A stretch of 37,741 nucleotides of DNA from Oscillospiraceae bacterium (GTDB lineage Bacteria > Bacillota > Clostridia > Oscillospirales > Oscillospiraceae). The first letter of the stretch is position 1, and every line of letters starts with the position of its first letter. This document shows positions 30,669-37,741 of the stretch, piece by piece. Under the pieces are notes generated by a model. It was not told where the DNA came from. It made no database searches and saw nothing but the letters and a program-made list of their open reading frames with translations. A program made the position numbers and the translations under genes. The stretch spans positions 1 through 37,741 of the forward strand of contig JAFTVM010000039.1 of NCBI GenBank assembly GCA_017465745.1, written 5' to 3'.

Positions 30669-31918
30669 CATCTTCTTCGCTCCACCGCACACGCCGCGAA
30701 CCCTGCTTCCTTCCGCCCGATCACCGTGGCCACGAAATAGCGCATGTCGTCCATGGCGTGGTCATGCGCCTTTCTTACCCGGTCGCCGGGGGCGCTGAGA
30801 TCCCAGACGTACTCGTCCATCTCCCGGATGCAGTCGGCGCAGCCCCGGCAGATGACGATGCGCCCGTCCTTCAGGCAATCCGACGTCAGCCGGATCCCCG
30901 ACAGCACATCGTTTTCCGCCTTGCGCACCGTCCAGCCCCGCCGCCGCAGCACCTCGATGAAGCTGGCAGCGGATGGATCCACGATCACCGCCGTGACCTT
31001 CCGCTCCCCCACCAGCTTCCGCAAGGCACCCGCATACTCCTCATCGGTCATCTGCCGCATGGCAGAGCGGGAATTGAAATAGAATTCCGATACCCGGTAC
31101 CAGACGCCCCGGCACCGGCCCCACAGCCCCATGGAGGTGGGATTGACGGTGCCGTAGTCGATGCTGACGTACCACTGATCGAAGGGCCCCGCCGGAACGT
31201 CCGCCACCATCGCCCCATCGAAGAAGTCGTAGACCCGTCCCTCGGCCTGGGCCCACTCCCCCAGAATGAACCGCCGGTAGAAGACCCCGGTGTACAGCCG
31301 CTCGTACCGCTGCCGGATGGCGTCCGTCAGGGACGGATTGTCCGCCATGGTAAAATGGAGCCGCAGGGCGTTGCGCTCCTCCGCCCCCAGCACCCAGGTC
31401 TTGTAGAACCAGTGGGTAGGACCTGCTGGGTTGCAGTTGAACCAGAGGCGGCTGCCTGCCACGGAGCAGCGGGCGCAGGCCTGCTCCACAAAGCTGCGGG
31501 GCATCAGGGCCACCTCGTCCAGCAGCACACCGGCGAAGGTAATGCCCTGGATCAGACTGGCGGAGCTTTCGTCCCGGCCGCCGAAGATGTAGAACTGATT
31601 CTCCCGGCCGTGGAAGCGCACCGTCAGCAGATTTTCCGACCGTTTTTCCTTCCACCCCAGTCCCAGCCCCCGCAGCCGGGGCAGGATCTCCGACAGCACA
31701 TTGCGCCGCAGGGATCCCACGGTCTTACCGCAGATGCCGAACCGCTTCCCGTCGAAGCACATCATGGCCCACAGAAAGAATCCCAGCCCCATGGCCATGG
31801 TCTTGCCGGAACGCACCGCCCCATCGCAGACGATGGCCTCCCTATGAGACACCCCGCTGCCCGGCATCCACCAGGTCAGGGCCAGGCGCTGCTTTTCGGA
31901 AAAAGCCGCATAGCTCAT
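30668..31918 (-). CDS. terL: phage terminase large subunit (PBSX/Terminase_3-like)
   Basis: A 416-residue packaging motor. The ATPase has Walker A GAVRSGKT at 33-40 and Walker B GVLLDE with acid residues at 134-135. The RNase-H-like nuclease has SIDYGTVNPT (D254), VIVDPSA (D314) and DHAMDDMRY (D390/D391). All expected acidic residues are present. It translocates DNA into the head and cuts it. Its start overlaps the terS stop (ATGA). The stop lies at the edge of a family-A repeat, so the last residues (VERRR) may be altered by that insertion. Confidence 0.92.
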   Translation of the reverse strand: MSYAAFSEKQRLALTWWMPGSGVSHREAIVCDGAVRSGKTMAMGLGFFLWAMMCFDGKRFGICGKTVGSLRRNVLSEILPRLRGLGLGWKEKRSENLLTVRFHGRENQFYIFGGRDESSASLIQGITFAGVLLDEVALMPRSFVEQACARCSVAGSRLWFNCNPAGPTHWFYKTWVLGAEERNALRLHFTMADNPSLTDAIRQRYERLYTGVFYRRFILGEWAQAEGRVYDFFDGAMVADVPAGPFDQWYVSIDYGTVNPTSMGLWGRCRGVWYRVSEFYFNSRSAMRQMTDEEYAGALRKLVGERKVTAVIVDPSAASFIEVLRRRGWTVRKAENDVLSGIRLTSDCLKDGRIVICRGCADCIREMDEYVWDLSAPGDRVRKAHDHAMDDMRYFVATVIGRKEAGFAACAVERRR

Positions 31919-32235
31919 GGTTCCTCTCCCCGCAGGGCTGACAAAAACTGCTGCATCTCGCCGCCGTCATCTCCGGCCACCTGAGCCAGCTGCTCCAGAG
32001 CCTTCAGCCGGTCGATGAGCCGGATCTCCACGGTACCCTTGTCGTTGCGCTTGACCTCGCTGAGCAGGCTCAGATCCAGCCGCCCCAGATTCGGGTCGTC
32101 CTCCAATGCCAGCCGCACGCAGTCATTTGCCTTTCCGAAGGCCAGCTCCGCCAGCCGCCGGGTCACATCCTCCCGGGTCACTTTCCCGGCCCGGATCCGT
32201 TGTTTCAGCGACGCCGCGCCATTTTCTCGGTCCAT
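31915..32235 (-). CDS. phage terminase small subunit
   Basis: A 106-residue protein starting MDRENGAASLKQRIRAGKVT. The HTH-like middle (REDVTRRLAELAFGKANDCV) precedes SEVKRNDKGTVEIRLIDRLK and ALEQLAQVAGDD, the pattern of XtmA-type small terminases. It recognises packaging-site DNA and delivers it to terL. The ATG at 32235 has GGGAGGGAGG. The longer frame to 32295 would run back through a terminator hairpin and is rejected. There is no evident promoter, so transcription may depend on read-through. Confidence 0.75.
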   Translation of the reverse strand: MDRENGAASLKQRIRAGKVTREDVTRRLAELAFGKANDCVRLALEDDPNLGRLDLSLLSEVKRNDKGTVEIRLIDRLKALEQLAQVAGDDGGEMQQFLSALRGEEP

Positions 32236-32269
32236 ATCCTCCCTCCCTTTCAACCGGGAGCCGCAAAAC

Positions 32270-32299
32270 AAAAAAAGTTGCACGCGAACGTGCAACTTT
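32270..32299 (-). terminator. terminator after C39-like gene 2
   Basis: An 11-bp stem (32299-32289 with 32284-32274), CGAA/TTCG loop, followed on the minus strand by seven Ts. It isolates the phage module from the upstream C39-like gene. Confidence 0.92.
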
Positions 32300-32314
32300 C
32301 ATTTTGGGTATATT

Positions 32315-33097
32315 TTATTCTCCGGCACGAATGACCCAGAGATTGCGGAACTGGCTTTCCATCTCCTCATAGGTCCACAGTCTTTCGGAATTGGCATAGC
32401 TGTTGGGATCGTTGACCCGGATCATGCCGTCCTCTTCGCCCACCAGGACGATGAAATGGCCGGACGTGGTGAAATCCCCCGGCCCCATGACGCAGACGAT
32501 GGGGTTGCCCACCTCCAGATTGTCCATGATCCGCTTTTTCACCAGCGGAATTTCCGTCACATCCAGCCCCAGCTTTTCGCCGCCCTCGCTGATCAGCGTC
32601 CAGGAGGTGCCGTTGCCCCAGGCGCAGTAACCATTGTCCAGGGAAAACTCCACCATATTGTCCGGTGAAAACTTCTCATCCCCGGTGACGTAATACCCTG
32701 CCATGGCCAGGCACACAGGGCCGCAGCCCGTCAGGCCCACCACATCGGAGCCGTATTTCATATAGCCCCACCGGGTGTCCCACTGCATCATCAGCGGCAC
32801 ACCGTCAGCCAGGTCATATCCGCTCAGATCGATCACCTGCTCCTCCCGGAACGGATAATTCAGCACAAACCCCGCCGTTTCGGGATTGCGCTCCATCAGA
32901 TCGATGAGGCTCTCGGGATATTCGGAATAAGCGATCCCCTTTTCCTCGGCGTAGGCCTTTACGGCCAGCTCCGCCTCCGTGTGTTCCACCCAGTCAAAGC
33001 TGATCTCCCGCCAGAGCCCCGGCAGCACCGCCGCCCCGATGACGGCAGCAGCCAGAAGAAGCGTTGCGATGGTCAGCCACTTTTTCTTCGTGCGCAT
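32315..33097 (-). CDS. C39-like peptidase domain protein (paralog 2)
   Basis: A 260-residue protein with an N-terminal signal anchor (KKKWLTIATLLLAAAVIGAA). The extracellular C39-like domain has CGPVCLAMAGYYVTGDEKFS (Cys), GHFIVLVGEEDG (His) and IRVNDPNSYANSERLW. It shares the domain, spacing and the preceding SLIDLMERNPETAGFVLNYP with the 10457-11515 protein (LLELMEKNPETTDFVLNYYN), but has a simple anchor and no TQPD linker. AAGGAG lies upstream, and TATAAT at 33135-33130 (minus) is its likely -10. The substrate is unknown. Confidence 0.78.
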   Translation of the reverse strand: MRTKKKWLTIATLLLAAAVIGAAVLPGLWREISFDWVEHTEAELAVKAYAEEKGIAYSEYPESLIDLMERNPETAGFVLNYPFREEQVIDLSGYDLADGVPLMMQWDTRWGYMKYGSDVVGLTGCGPVCLAMAGYYVTGDEKFSPDNMVEFSLDNGYCAWGNGTSWTLISEGGEKLGLDVTEIPLVKKRIMDNLEVGNPIVCVMGPGDFTTSGHFIVLVGEEDGMIRVNDPNSYANSERLWTYEEMESQFRNLWVIRAGE

Positions 33098-33192
33098 GTT
33101 CTTTTCTCCTTGTCATGTTTTCTGCCCCCATTATAGCAGAACCATTCTTAGGAAGTCTTTTTGCGCAACTTAAGTTTTTCTTATGACTTTTT

Positions 33193-33843
33193 TCATTTTG
33201 TCATTTTTTCCTGCTTGACCTTGTGGTCGATGATGTGCCGGGAGGCCAGTTCCCTGTGGACGTCCTCGACGGAAATACCCATCTGAACCATCAGCACCAT
33301 GGCGTGGTAGGCCAGGTCGGCCAGCTCATAGATCGTCTCCGCCCTGTCGTCCGCCTTGCCGGCGATGATGACCTCGGTGCATTCCTCGCCCACCTTCTTG
33401 AGGATCTTGTCGATGCCCTTCTCGAAGAGGTAGGTGGTGTAGGAGCCCTCCGGCCGCTGTTCATTCCGGCCGACCAGCATGTCGTAAAGACCGTTCAGGC
33501 TGAATTCCTGGAGCTGGTCGCTGCGCCAGACATCCCTGGTAAAGCAGGAATCCGTGCCCAGATGGCAGGCGGGGCCGTCCTTTTCCACCATGACCACCAG
33601 GGCGTCATTGTCGCAGTCGGCGGTGATGGACACGATGTGCTGGTAATTGCCGCTGGTCTCGCCCTTGAGCCACAGTTCCTGCCGGGAGCGGCTGAAGAAA
33701 CAGGTCAGACCTTTCTCCATGGAGATTTTCAGGCTCTCCCGGTTCATGTAGGCCAGGGTCAGCACCTTTTTCGTGACGGCATCCACCACAATGGCGGGGA
33801 TCAGACCCTTTTCGTCAAATTTCAGTTCGTCGATATTCAGCAT
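33193..33843 (-). CDS. hisIE: bifunctional phosphoribosyl-AMP cyclohydrolase / phosphoribosyl-ATP pyrophosphatase
   Basis: A 216-residue fusion. The HisI domain (1-~110) has LAYMNRESLKISMEKGLTCF, WLKGETSGNYQHI and the zinc/magnesium segment ADCDNDALVVMVEKDGPACH. The HisE domain (~115-205) has SYTTYLFEKGIDKILKKVGE and ECTEVIIAGKADDRAETIYE. Together they carry out the second and third steps of histidine synthesis. It is the last gene of the operon and starts one base after the hisF stop. Confidence 0.95.
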   Translation of the reverse strand: MLNIDELKFDEKGLIPAIVVDAVTKKVLTLAYMNRESLKISMEKGLTCFFSRSRQELWLKGETSGNYQHIVSITADCDNDALVVMVEKDGPACHLGTDSCFTRDVWRSDQLQEFSLNGLYDMLVGRNEQRPEGSYTTYLFEKGIDKILKKVGEECTEVIIAGKADDRAETIYELADLAYHAMVLMVQMGISVEDVHRELASRHIIDHKVKQEKMTK

Positions 33844-33844
33844 A

Positions 33845-34603
33845 TCATAACCTCACGATGATGTCATTGTTTCGAAGTTCCTGCTTCAGGTCGGGAATGG
33901 CGATCTGGCCGAAGTGGAACACGGAGGCGGCCAGGCCTGCGTCGATGTCGGGAATGGTCTTGAACAGCTCCACGAAATGGGCCATGGCGCCTGCGCCGCC
34001 GGAGGCGATGACAGGGACGTTGACGGCGTCGCAGACAGCCCGGAGCATTTCGAGGTCGAAGCCCTGCTTCACGCCGTCGGTGTCGATGGAGTTGACCACC
34101 ACTTCGCCGGCGCCCAGGTCAACGCCCCGGCGGATCCATTCGATGGCTTCCATGCCGGTGTCCTCCCGGCCGCCCTTGGCGAAGACCCGGAACTGACCGT
34201 CCACCCGCCTGATGTCGGCGGAGAGGACCACGCACTGGTCGCCGTATTTCTGCGCCGCTTCCCGAATGAGTTCCGGATTGCGGATAGCGCCGGAGTTGAC
34301 ACTGACCTTGTCCGCGCCGCATTTTAAGACCCGGTCAAAGTCGTCCACGGTGTTGATGCCGCCGCCGACGGTCAGGGGGATGAAGATTTCCGATGCCACT
34401 TTTGTCAGAATGTCAGTGAAGAGCTGCCGCCCCTCGAAGGAGGCAGTGATGTCATAGAACACCAGCTCGTCGGCGCCGCTGGCGGAGTAGTGGGCCGCCA
34501 GGGCCACCGGGTCGGAGACGTCGGACAGGCCCTTGAAATTGGTGCCCTTGACCACCCGGCCGTTTTTGATGTCCAGGCAGGGGATGATTCGTTTTGTGAT
34601 CAT
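33845..34603 (-). CDS. hisF: imidazole glycerol phosphate synthase cyclase subunit
   Basis: A 252-residue TIM barrel. The catalytic aspartates are in IPCLDIKNGRVVKGTNF and in NSIDTDGVKQGFDL. Phosphate-binding loops are TVGGGINTVDDF and VIASGGAGAMAHF. With HisH it forms IGP and AICAR from PRFAR and ammonia. Its start overlaps the hisA stop (ATGA). Length and motifs are typical. Confidence 0.96.
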   Translation of the reverse strand: MITKRIIPCLDIKNGRVVKGTNFKGLSDVSDPVALAAHYSASGADELVFYDITASFEGRQLFTDILTKVASEIFIPLTVGGGINTVDDFDRVLKCGADKVSVNSGAIRNPELIREAAQKYGDQCVVLSADIRRVDGQFRVFAKGGREDTGMEAIEWIRRGVDLGAGEVVVNSIDTDGVKQGFDLEMLRAVCDAVNVPVIASGGAGAMAHFVELFKTIPDIDAGLAASVFHFGQIAIPDLKQELRNNDIIVRL

Positions 34604-35313
34604 TTTGCTGCCTCCAATGCTTCTTTCAGGTCGATGGCCCCGGTGTAGTAGGCCTTACCGATGATGGCGCCGTAGAGATCCATGGCCCGCAGCTGCTTCA
34701 CATCGTCCAGGTTGGACACGCCGCCGGAGGCGGTGATATCCAGGGCGTATTTTTCGGACAGCTCCTGATACAGCGCCAGATTGGTGCCCCGCATGGCGCC
34801 GTCCTTGGAAATATCGGTGCAGATGACATTTTTCACGCCGATGGCTTCCATCTGAGCAAGGAAATCCTCCAGCGTCACATCCGCAGTTTCCAGCCAGCCC
34901 CGGATGGCAATTTTTCCGTCCTTCACATCGGCACCCACGGCGATTTTTGCGCCGTATTTTCCCACGGCTTCCCGGAGGAAGGCGGGATCCTTCACGGCGG
35001 CGGTGCCCAGGATCACCCGGCTGACCCCCGCCGCCAGATACCGCTCCACGGTCTCCATGGAGCGGATGCCGCCGCCGATCTCCACAAAGAGGGAGGTCTC
35101 CTCCGCCACCTGCTCCACGATGGCGAGATTCGGCGTGGTGCCGTCCTTGGCCCCCTCCAGATCCACCATGTGGATGTATTTTGCGCCGCAATTCTCAAAA
35201 TCCCGGGCAATCTCCATGGGATTTTCGGAATAGACGGTCATATTCTGATAGTCGCCCTTGTAGAGCCGGACGGCTTTCTTTTCATATAGATCAATGGCAG
35301 GCAGTAAGATCAT
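34600..35313 (-). CDS. hisA: ProFAR isomerase
   Basis: A 237-residue TIM barrel homologous to HisF. It has LLPAIDLYEKKAVRLYKGDY (catalytic Asp), EIGGGIRSMETVERYLAAGV (phosphate), VICTDISKDGAMRGTNLALY (second Asp) and ITASGGVSNLDDVKQLRAM. It isomerises ProFAR to PRFAR. Both junctions are four-base ATGA overlaps (with hisH upstream and hisF downstream). Confidence 0.96.
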   Translation of the reverse strand: MILLPAIDLYEKKAVRLYKGDYQNMTVYSENPMEIARDFENCGAKYIHMVDLEGAKDGTTPNLAIVEQVAEETSLFVEIGGGIRSMETVERYLAAGVSRVILGTAAVKDPAFLREAVGKYGAKIAVGADVKDGKIAIRGWLETADVTLEDFLAQMEAIGVKNVICTDISKDGAMRGTNLALYQELSEKYALDITASGGVSNLDDVKQLRAMDLYGAIIGKAYYTGAIDLKEALEAAK

Positions 35314-35927
35314 ACATTTTCCTCCTCGCAGAACGCGCGCAGAATGGCAAGTCCCACCTCGCCGCTCTTTTCCGGATGGAACTGGCAGCCCATCACGTTC
35401 CCCCGCTCCACAGCGGCGGTCAGTTCTTCGCCGTACTCAGCGGTGGCGATGACGCTGTCTTCACAACGGCTTGCGTAGAAAGAGTGGACAAAGTAAACGC
35501 AGTCGCCCTCCCTGATGTAGCGGAAGAGCCTGCTCTCGCGCGTAAAGTGCAGGGCATTCCAGCCGATGTGGGGGATCTTGAGATTTGCGGGAATCACACC
35601 CTCCATGGAAACGACGCTGCCTTTGAGCAGGCCCAGTCCCTCATGCTCGCCGTATTCGTAGCTTTTCTCAAACAGCATCTGCATCCCCAGGCAGATGCCC
35701 ATGATGGGCTTCCCGGAAGCGGCTTCTTTGCGGATGACATCATCCAGACCGCTTTCCCGGAGCTTTTTGGCAGCGTCAGCAAAGGCACCCACACCGGGGA
35801 GGATCAGCTTGTCCGCCCGGGCAAGGACGGCAGGATCGGAAGTCACCACCGCATCCGCGCCGATTTTCCGGAGAGAAGAGCGCAGGGAAAAGAGATTCCC
35901 CACGCCGTAGTCAATTATCGCGATCAT
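35310..35927 (-). CDS. hisH: imidazole glycerol phosphate synthase glutaminase subunit
   Basis: A 205-residue class I glutamine amidotransferase. The nucleophile Cys is in IMGICLGMQMLFE, and the His-Glu pair is in GCQFHPEKSGE near residue 182. The oxyanion region is LPGVGAFADAAKKL. It supplies ammonia to HisF. The start codon directly abuts the hisB stop. Confidence 0.95.
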   Translation of the reverse strand: MIAIIDYGVGNLFSLRSSLRKIGADAVVTSDPAVLARADKLILPGVGAFADAAKKLRESGLDDVIRKEAASGKPIMGICLGMQMLFEKSYEYGEHEGLGLLKGSVVSMEGVIPANLKIPHIGWNALHFTRESRLFRYIREGDCVYFVHSFYASRCEDSVIATAEYGEELTAAVERGNVMGCQFHPEKSGEVGLAILRAFCEEENV

Positions 35928-36515
35928 TTACAGCATCCCCTTTGTGGATGGAATTTCGTCGGCAAAGGCCGGGTCGATTGCCACGGCGGTGCACAGGCTC
36001 CGGGCCGCGGATTTGAAGCCGCCCTCGAGAATGTGGTGGGAATTGCGCCCCGCCAGCTGCCGCAGATGGAGGGTGATCCCGGCATTCTGTGCAAAAGCGA
36101 TCCAGAATTCCTGGTCCAGCTCCGTGTCATAATCCCCCACCTTTGCCGTTGGGATTTCCAGGGCGTAGTAGCAGCCGCCCCGGCCGGAGATGTCCACAGC
36201 AGACAGGATCAGGGCTTCATCCATGGGAAGTACCGTGTCCGCGTAGCGGCGGATGCCCTTCTTGTCCCCCAGGGCCTGGGCAAAGGCCTTGCCCAGGCAG
36301 ATGCCGATGTCCTCGGCAGTGTGGTGGTAATCGACATGGGTATCGCCCTTGCAGGTAACTTTCAGGTCAAACCGGCCGTGGCGTGCGAAGAGGGTCAGCA
36401 TGTGGTCAAGAAAGCCGCAGCCCGTGGCGATCTTGCTTTCGCCCCGGCCGTCCAGGTTCAGCTTGATAAAAATATCGGTTTCCGCGGTGGTGCGCTTGAT
36501 CTGTGCAGTTCTCAT
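35928..36515 (-). CDS. hisB: imidazoleglycerol-phosphate dehydratase
   Basis: A 195-residue monofunctional IGPD. Metal-binding His clusters are [36 protein letters not shown] and [19 protein letters not shown]. It lacks the HAD phosphatase domain of the E. coli fusion, so histidinol-phosphatase must be encoded elsewhere. I start at 36515, behind AAAGGAGGT, overlapping the hisC stop (ATGA). Confidence 0.95.
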   Translation of the reverse strand: MRTAQIKRTTAETDIFIKLNLDGRGESKIATGCGFLDHMLTLFARHGRFDLKVTCKGDTHVDYHHTAEDIGICLGKAFAQALGDKKGIRRYADTVLPMDEALILSAVDISGRGGCYYALEIPTAKVGDYDTELDQEFWIAFAQNAGITLHLRQLAGRNSHHILEGGFKSAARSLCTAVAIDPAFADEIPSTKGML

Positions 36516-37579
36516 GGCTGAACCTCCTTTAAGATGGCTTCGATCGCACAAACCAGTGTTTTCATCTGGTCAAGGGTGCCGATGGTGATGCGGTTGAAAT
36601 CACGAATTCTATCTTTTGTGAAGTGGCGCACCAGGATGCCCCGCTCCTTCAGTTTGGCGTACAGCGTCCCGCCGTCGATGGCATCGGTCTTTGCGAAGAC
36701 GAAATTCGCCATACTGGGCAGAACCGTGAAGCCCAGCGCTTCCAGGGCTTTCGTGGTCCAGGCCCGGTTTTCCATGATGGTACGGCAGTTGGCTTCAAAA
36801 TAGGCTGTGTCATCCAGGGCGGCTACACCGGCGGCTTCTGTCATCCGGTTGACGTTGTAGGGGTTGGTGGAGTAGCGGATGGTGTTCAGATCGGCGATCA
36901 GCTTTTCACTTCCGATGCCGAAGCCAAGTCTTGCGCCCGCCATGGAGCGGGACTTGGAGAAGGTCTGCGTCACCAGAAGGTTGTCGTACTTGGAAACCAG
37001 AGAGATGGCGCTCTCGCCGCCGAAATCGATGTAGGCTTCGTCGATGATGACCACGTTGTCCGGATTAGACGCCACGATCCCCTCGATCTCGGAAAGGGGC
37101 AGATACAGCCCCGTGGGGGCGTTGGGGTTGGCGATGACAATGGTCTTATTGATGCCGGTATAATCCTCCGCGTTGATGGAGAAGTCGTCCATCAGCGGGA
37201 TCTGCTCATAAGGGATCCGGTTGAGCTGGGCGAAGACAGGATAGAATCCGTAGGTCAGGTCCGGAAAGGCCAGGGGGCTTTTCTCATCGGCGAAGGCCAT
37301 GAATGCGAAATTCAGCACCTCGTCAGAGCCATTGACGCAGATGACCTGACCGGGGGTAACACCGTAGGTTTCCGCCAGCCTGGCGCGCAGGGCAGCGATT
37401 TCCGGATCAGAGTAGAGCTGCAGCTTCCCCGCCTGCTCGGCGACAGCCACCGCCACCCCCGGAGCCGGAGGAAAGGGGGATTCATTGGTATTGAGCTTCA
37501 CAAACTGCCGCGCCTTCGGCTGCTCGCCGGGAGTGTAGGGCGTCAGGGAAGCGAAATTCCGGGAGAAAAATCGACTCAT
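36512..37579 (-). CDS. hisC: histidinol-phosphate aminotransferase
   Basis: A 355-residue class I/II PLP aminotransferase. Signatures: [65 protein letters not shown] and the Schiff-base lysine in [20 protein letters not shown]. It transfers an amino group to imidazole acetol phosphate. AGAGGAAA is a modest ribosome binding site before the ATG at 37579. It is the first his gene in view; hisG, hisZ and hisD are not seen. Repeats of families A and B lie just upstream. Confidence 0.93.
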   Translation of the reverse strand: MSRFFSRNFASLTPYTPGEQPKARQFVKLNTNESPFPPAPGVAVAVAEQAGKLQLYSDPEIAALRARLAETYGVTPGQVICVNGSDEVLNFAFMAFADEKSPLAFPDLTYGFYPVFAQLNRIPYEQIPLMDDFSINAEDYTGINKTIVIANPNAPTGLYLPLSEIEGIVASNPDNVVIIDEAYIDFGGESAISLVSKYDNLLVTQTFSKSRSMAGARLGFGIGSEKLIADLNTIRYSTNPYNVNRMTEAAGVAALDDTAYFEANCRTIMENRAWTTKALEALGFTVLPSMANFVFAKTDAIDGGTLYAKLKERGILVRHFTKDRIRDFNRITIGTLDQMKTLVCAIEAILKEVQP

Positions 37580-37600
37580 AGTGTATTTCCTCTAATAATC

Positions 37601-37616
37601 TTCAAATTGTAGTTTA
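37601..37616 (+). repeat. solo end of family-A element upstream of hisC
   Basis: TTCAAATTGTAGTTTA matches the first 15 bases of the family-A end. No matching second end is seen before the window ends. It lies 21 bases before the hisC start on the opposite strand. Confidence 0.7.
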
Positions 37617-37650
37617 GGTTATCGGCTTTAGTAAGCATCGGCGCGCAAGC

Positions 37651-37741
37651 GCCCTTGCCTCCCTCTCTGAGGGAGGTGGGCCGCCGCAGGCGGCTCGGAG
37701 GGAGTGTCCTTCTGACGATGCGACACTCCCCCAGTCACGGC
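37651..37741 (+). repeat. palindromic dispersed repeat, family B copy 2 (cut by window)
   Basis: It begins CCTTGCCTCCCTCTCTGAGG and includes GGAGTGTC...GACACTCCCCCAGTCAC. It is nearly the reverse complement of the copy at 4972-5086, differing mainly in the spacer (CCGCCGCAGGCGG in place of CCCGAAGGG) and in the loop. The right end is beyond the window. Confidence 0.85.

Larger units (their letters stand above)
25887..32235 (-). mobile_element. phage head-morphogenesis module (cryptic prophage or domesticated)
   Basis: Eight co-directional genes in standard head order: terS, terL, portal, protease, major capsid, connector, stopper, and a tail-terminator-like gene. Five of the junctions overlap or abut. 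None is frameshifted or truncated by eye, and the terminase and protease motifs are present. Nothing else of a phage is seen: no integrase, repressor, replication, tail-tube, tape-measure, baseplate, holin or lysin. It is bounded by a terminator (32270-32299) and a C39-like gene upstream, and by a membrane gene downstream. Two miniature repeats sit in its intergenic gaps. No clear promoter precedes terS. Confidence 0.85.

Noticed and set aside
31915-32295. Longer terS frame starting at 32295
   Set aside because: It would begin inside the terminator hairpin of the upstream gene and has no ribosome binding site; the ATG at 32235 has an excellent one.
35928-36515. hisB as the bifunctional phosphatase-dehydratase
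   Set aside because: At 195 residues it has only the dehydratase His clusters and no DxDGT motif.
1-37741. CRISPR array or defence island
   Set aside because: No regularly spaced direct repeats, cas genes, restriction or toxin-antitoxin genes were recognised.

Overview
The window reads as chromosomal DNA of a GC-rich, spore-forming anaerobic Firmicute, most likely an Oscillospiraceae/Ruminococcaceae-type gut Clostridium. The support is strong AAGGAG/GGAGG ribosome binding sites, a small acid-soluble spore protein (SASP) fragment, a BofA-family protein, a DnaD/DnaI-type primosome pair, SDR-type fructuronate reductase in a hexuronate operon, a fused hisIE, and several short palindromic repeat families of the kind common in gut Clostridia. 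The genus cannot be fixed from the sequence alone.

Layout. (1) Positions 1 to about 1750 are the end of an integrated element, with more AT-rich DNA and genes for a replication-initiator-like HTH protein, a small unknown protein and ParB. It abuts the 3' part of a SASP gene that has lost its start, so the element seems to have inserted inside that gene. (2) 1933-3826: xdhC and a divergent Crp/Fnr-type regulator sharing a palindromic operator/promoter. (3) 3884-10396: glucuronate catabolism in two minus-strand units, uxaC alone and uxuA-uxuB(SDR)-eda-kdgK, with a divergent AraC-type regulator. Together they take D-glucuronate to pyruvate and glyceraldehyde 3-phosphate. (4) 10457-15170: a membrane-anchored C39-like protein, an HD phosphohydrolase, an SLC13/ArsB-like permease and an unknown Cys-containing protein. 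(5) 15208-18415: tRNA-Leu(UAA) and a tight operon dnaD-dnaC/dnaI-gph-yfbR-like. (6) 18416-25834: an unexplained structured intergenic region, bofA, mscS, an amidohydrolase, alanine racemase, a phosphoribosyltransferase, a DUF805 protein, a TrmH/SpoU methyltransferase coupled to an MFS transporter, and a small membrane protein. (7) 25887-32235: eight intact minus-strand phage head genes (terS, terL, portal, protease, capsid, connector, stopper, tail-terminator-like) with no integrase, lysis, replication, tape-measure or tail-fibre genes. (8) 32315-33097: a second C39-like protein, paralogous to the first. (9) 33193-37579: hisC-B-H-A-F-IE, with translationally coupled junctions.

Most unusual signals: the self-contained phage head module, with apparently intact terminase active sites and two intergenic miniature-element insertions that spare every reading frame; a family of miniature inverted-repeat elements (family A) whose solo ends lie at gene starts and in two places supply the -35 box of a well-spaced promoter; the SASP gene split by an integrated element; and a hairpin-rich 370-base gap between dnaD and bofA that may hold an undescribed RNA. 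All calls come from reading the sequence. No database search was run.
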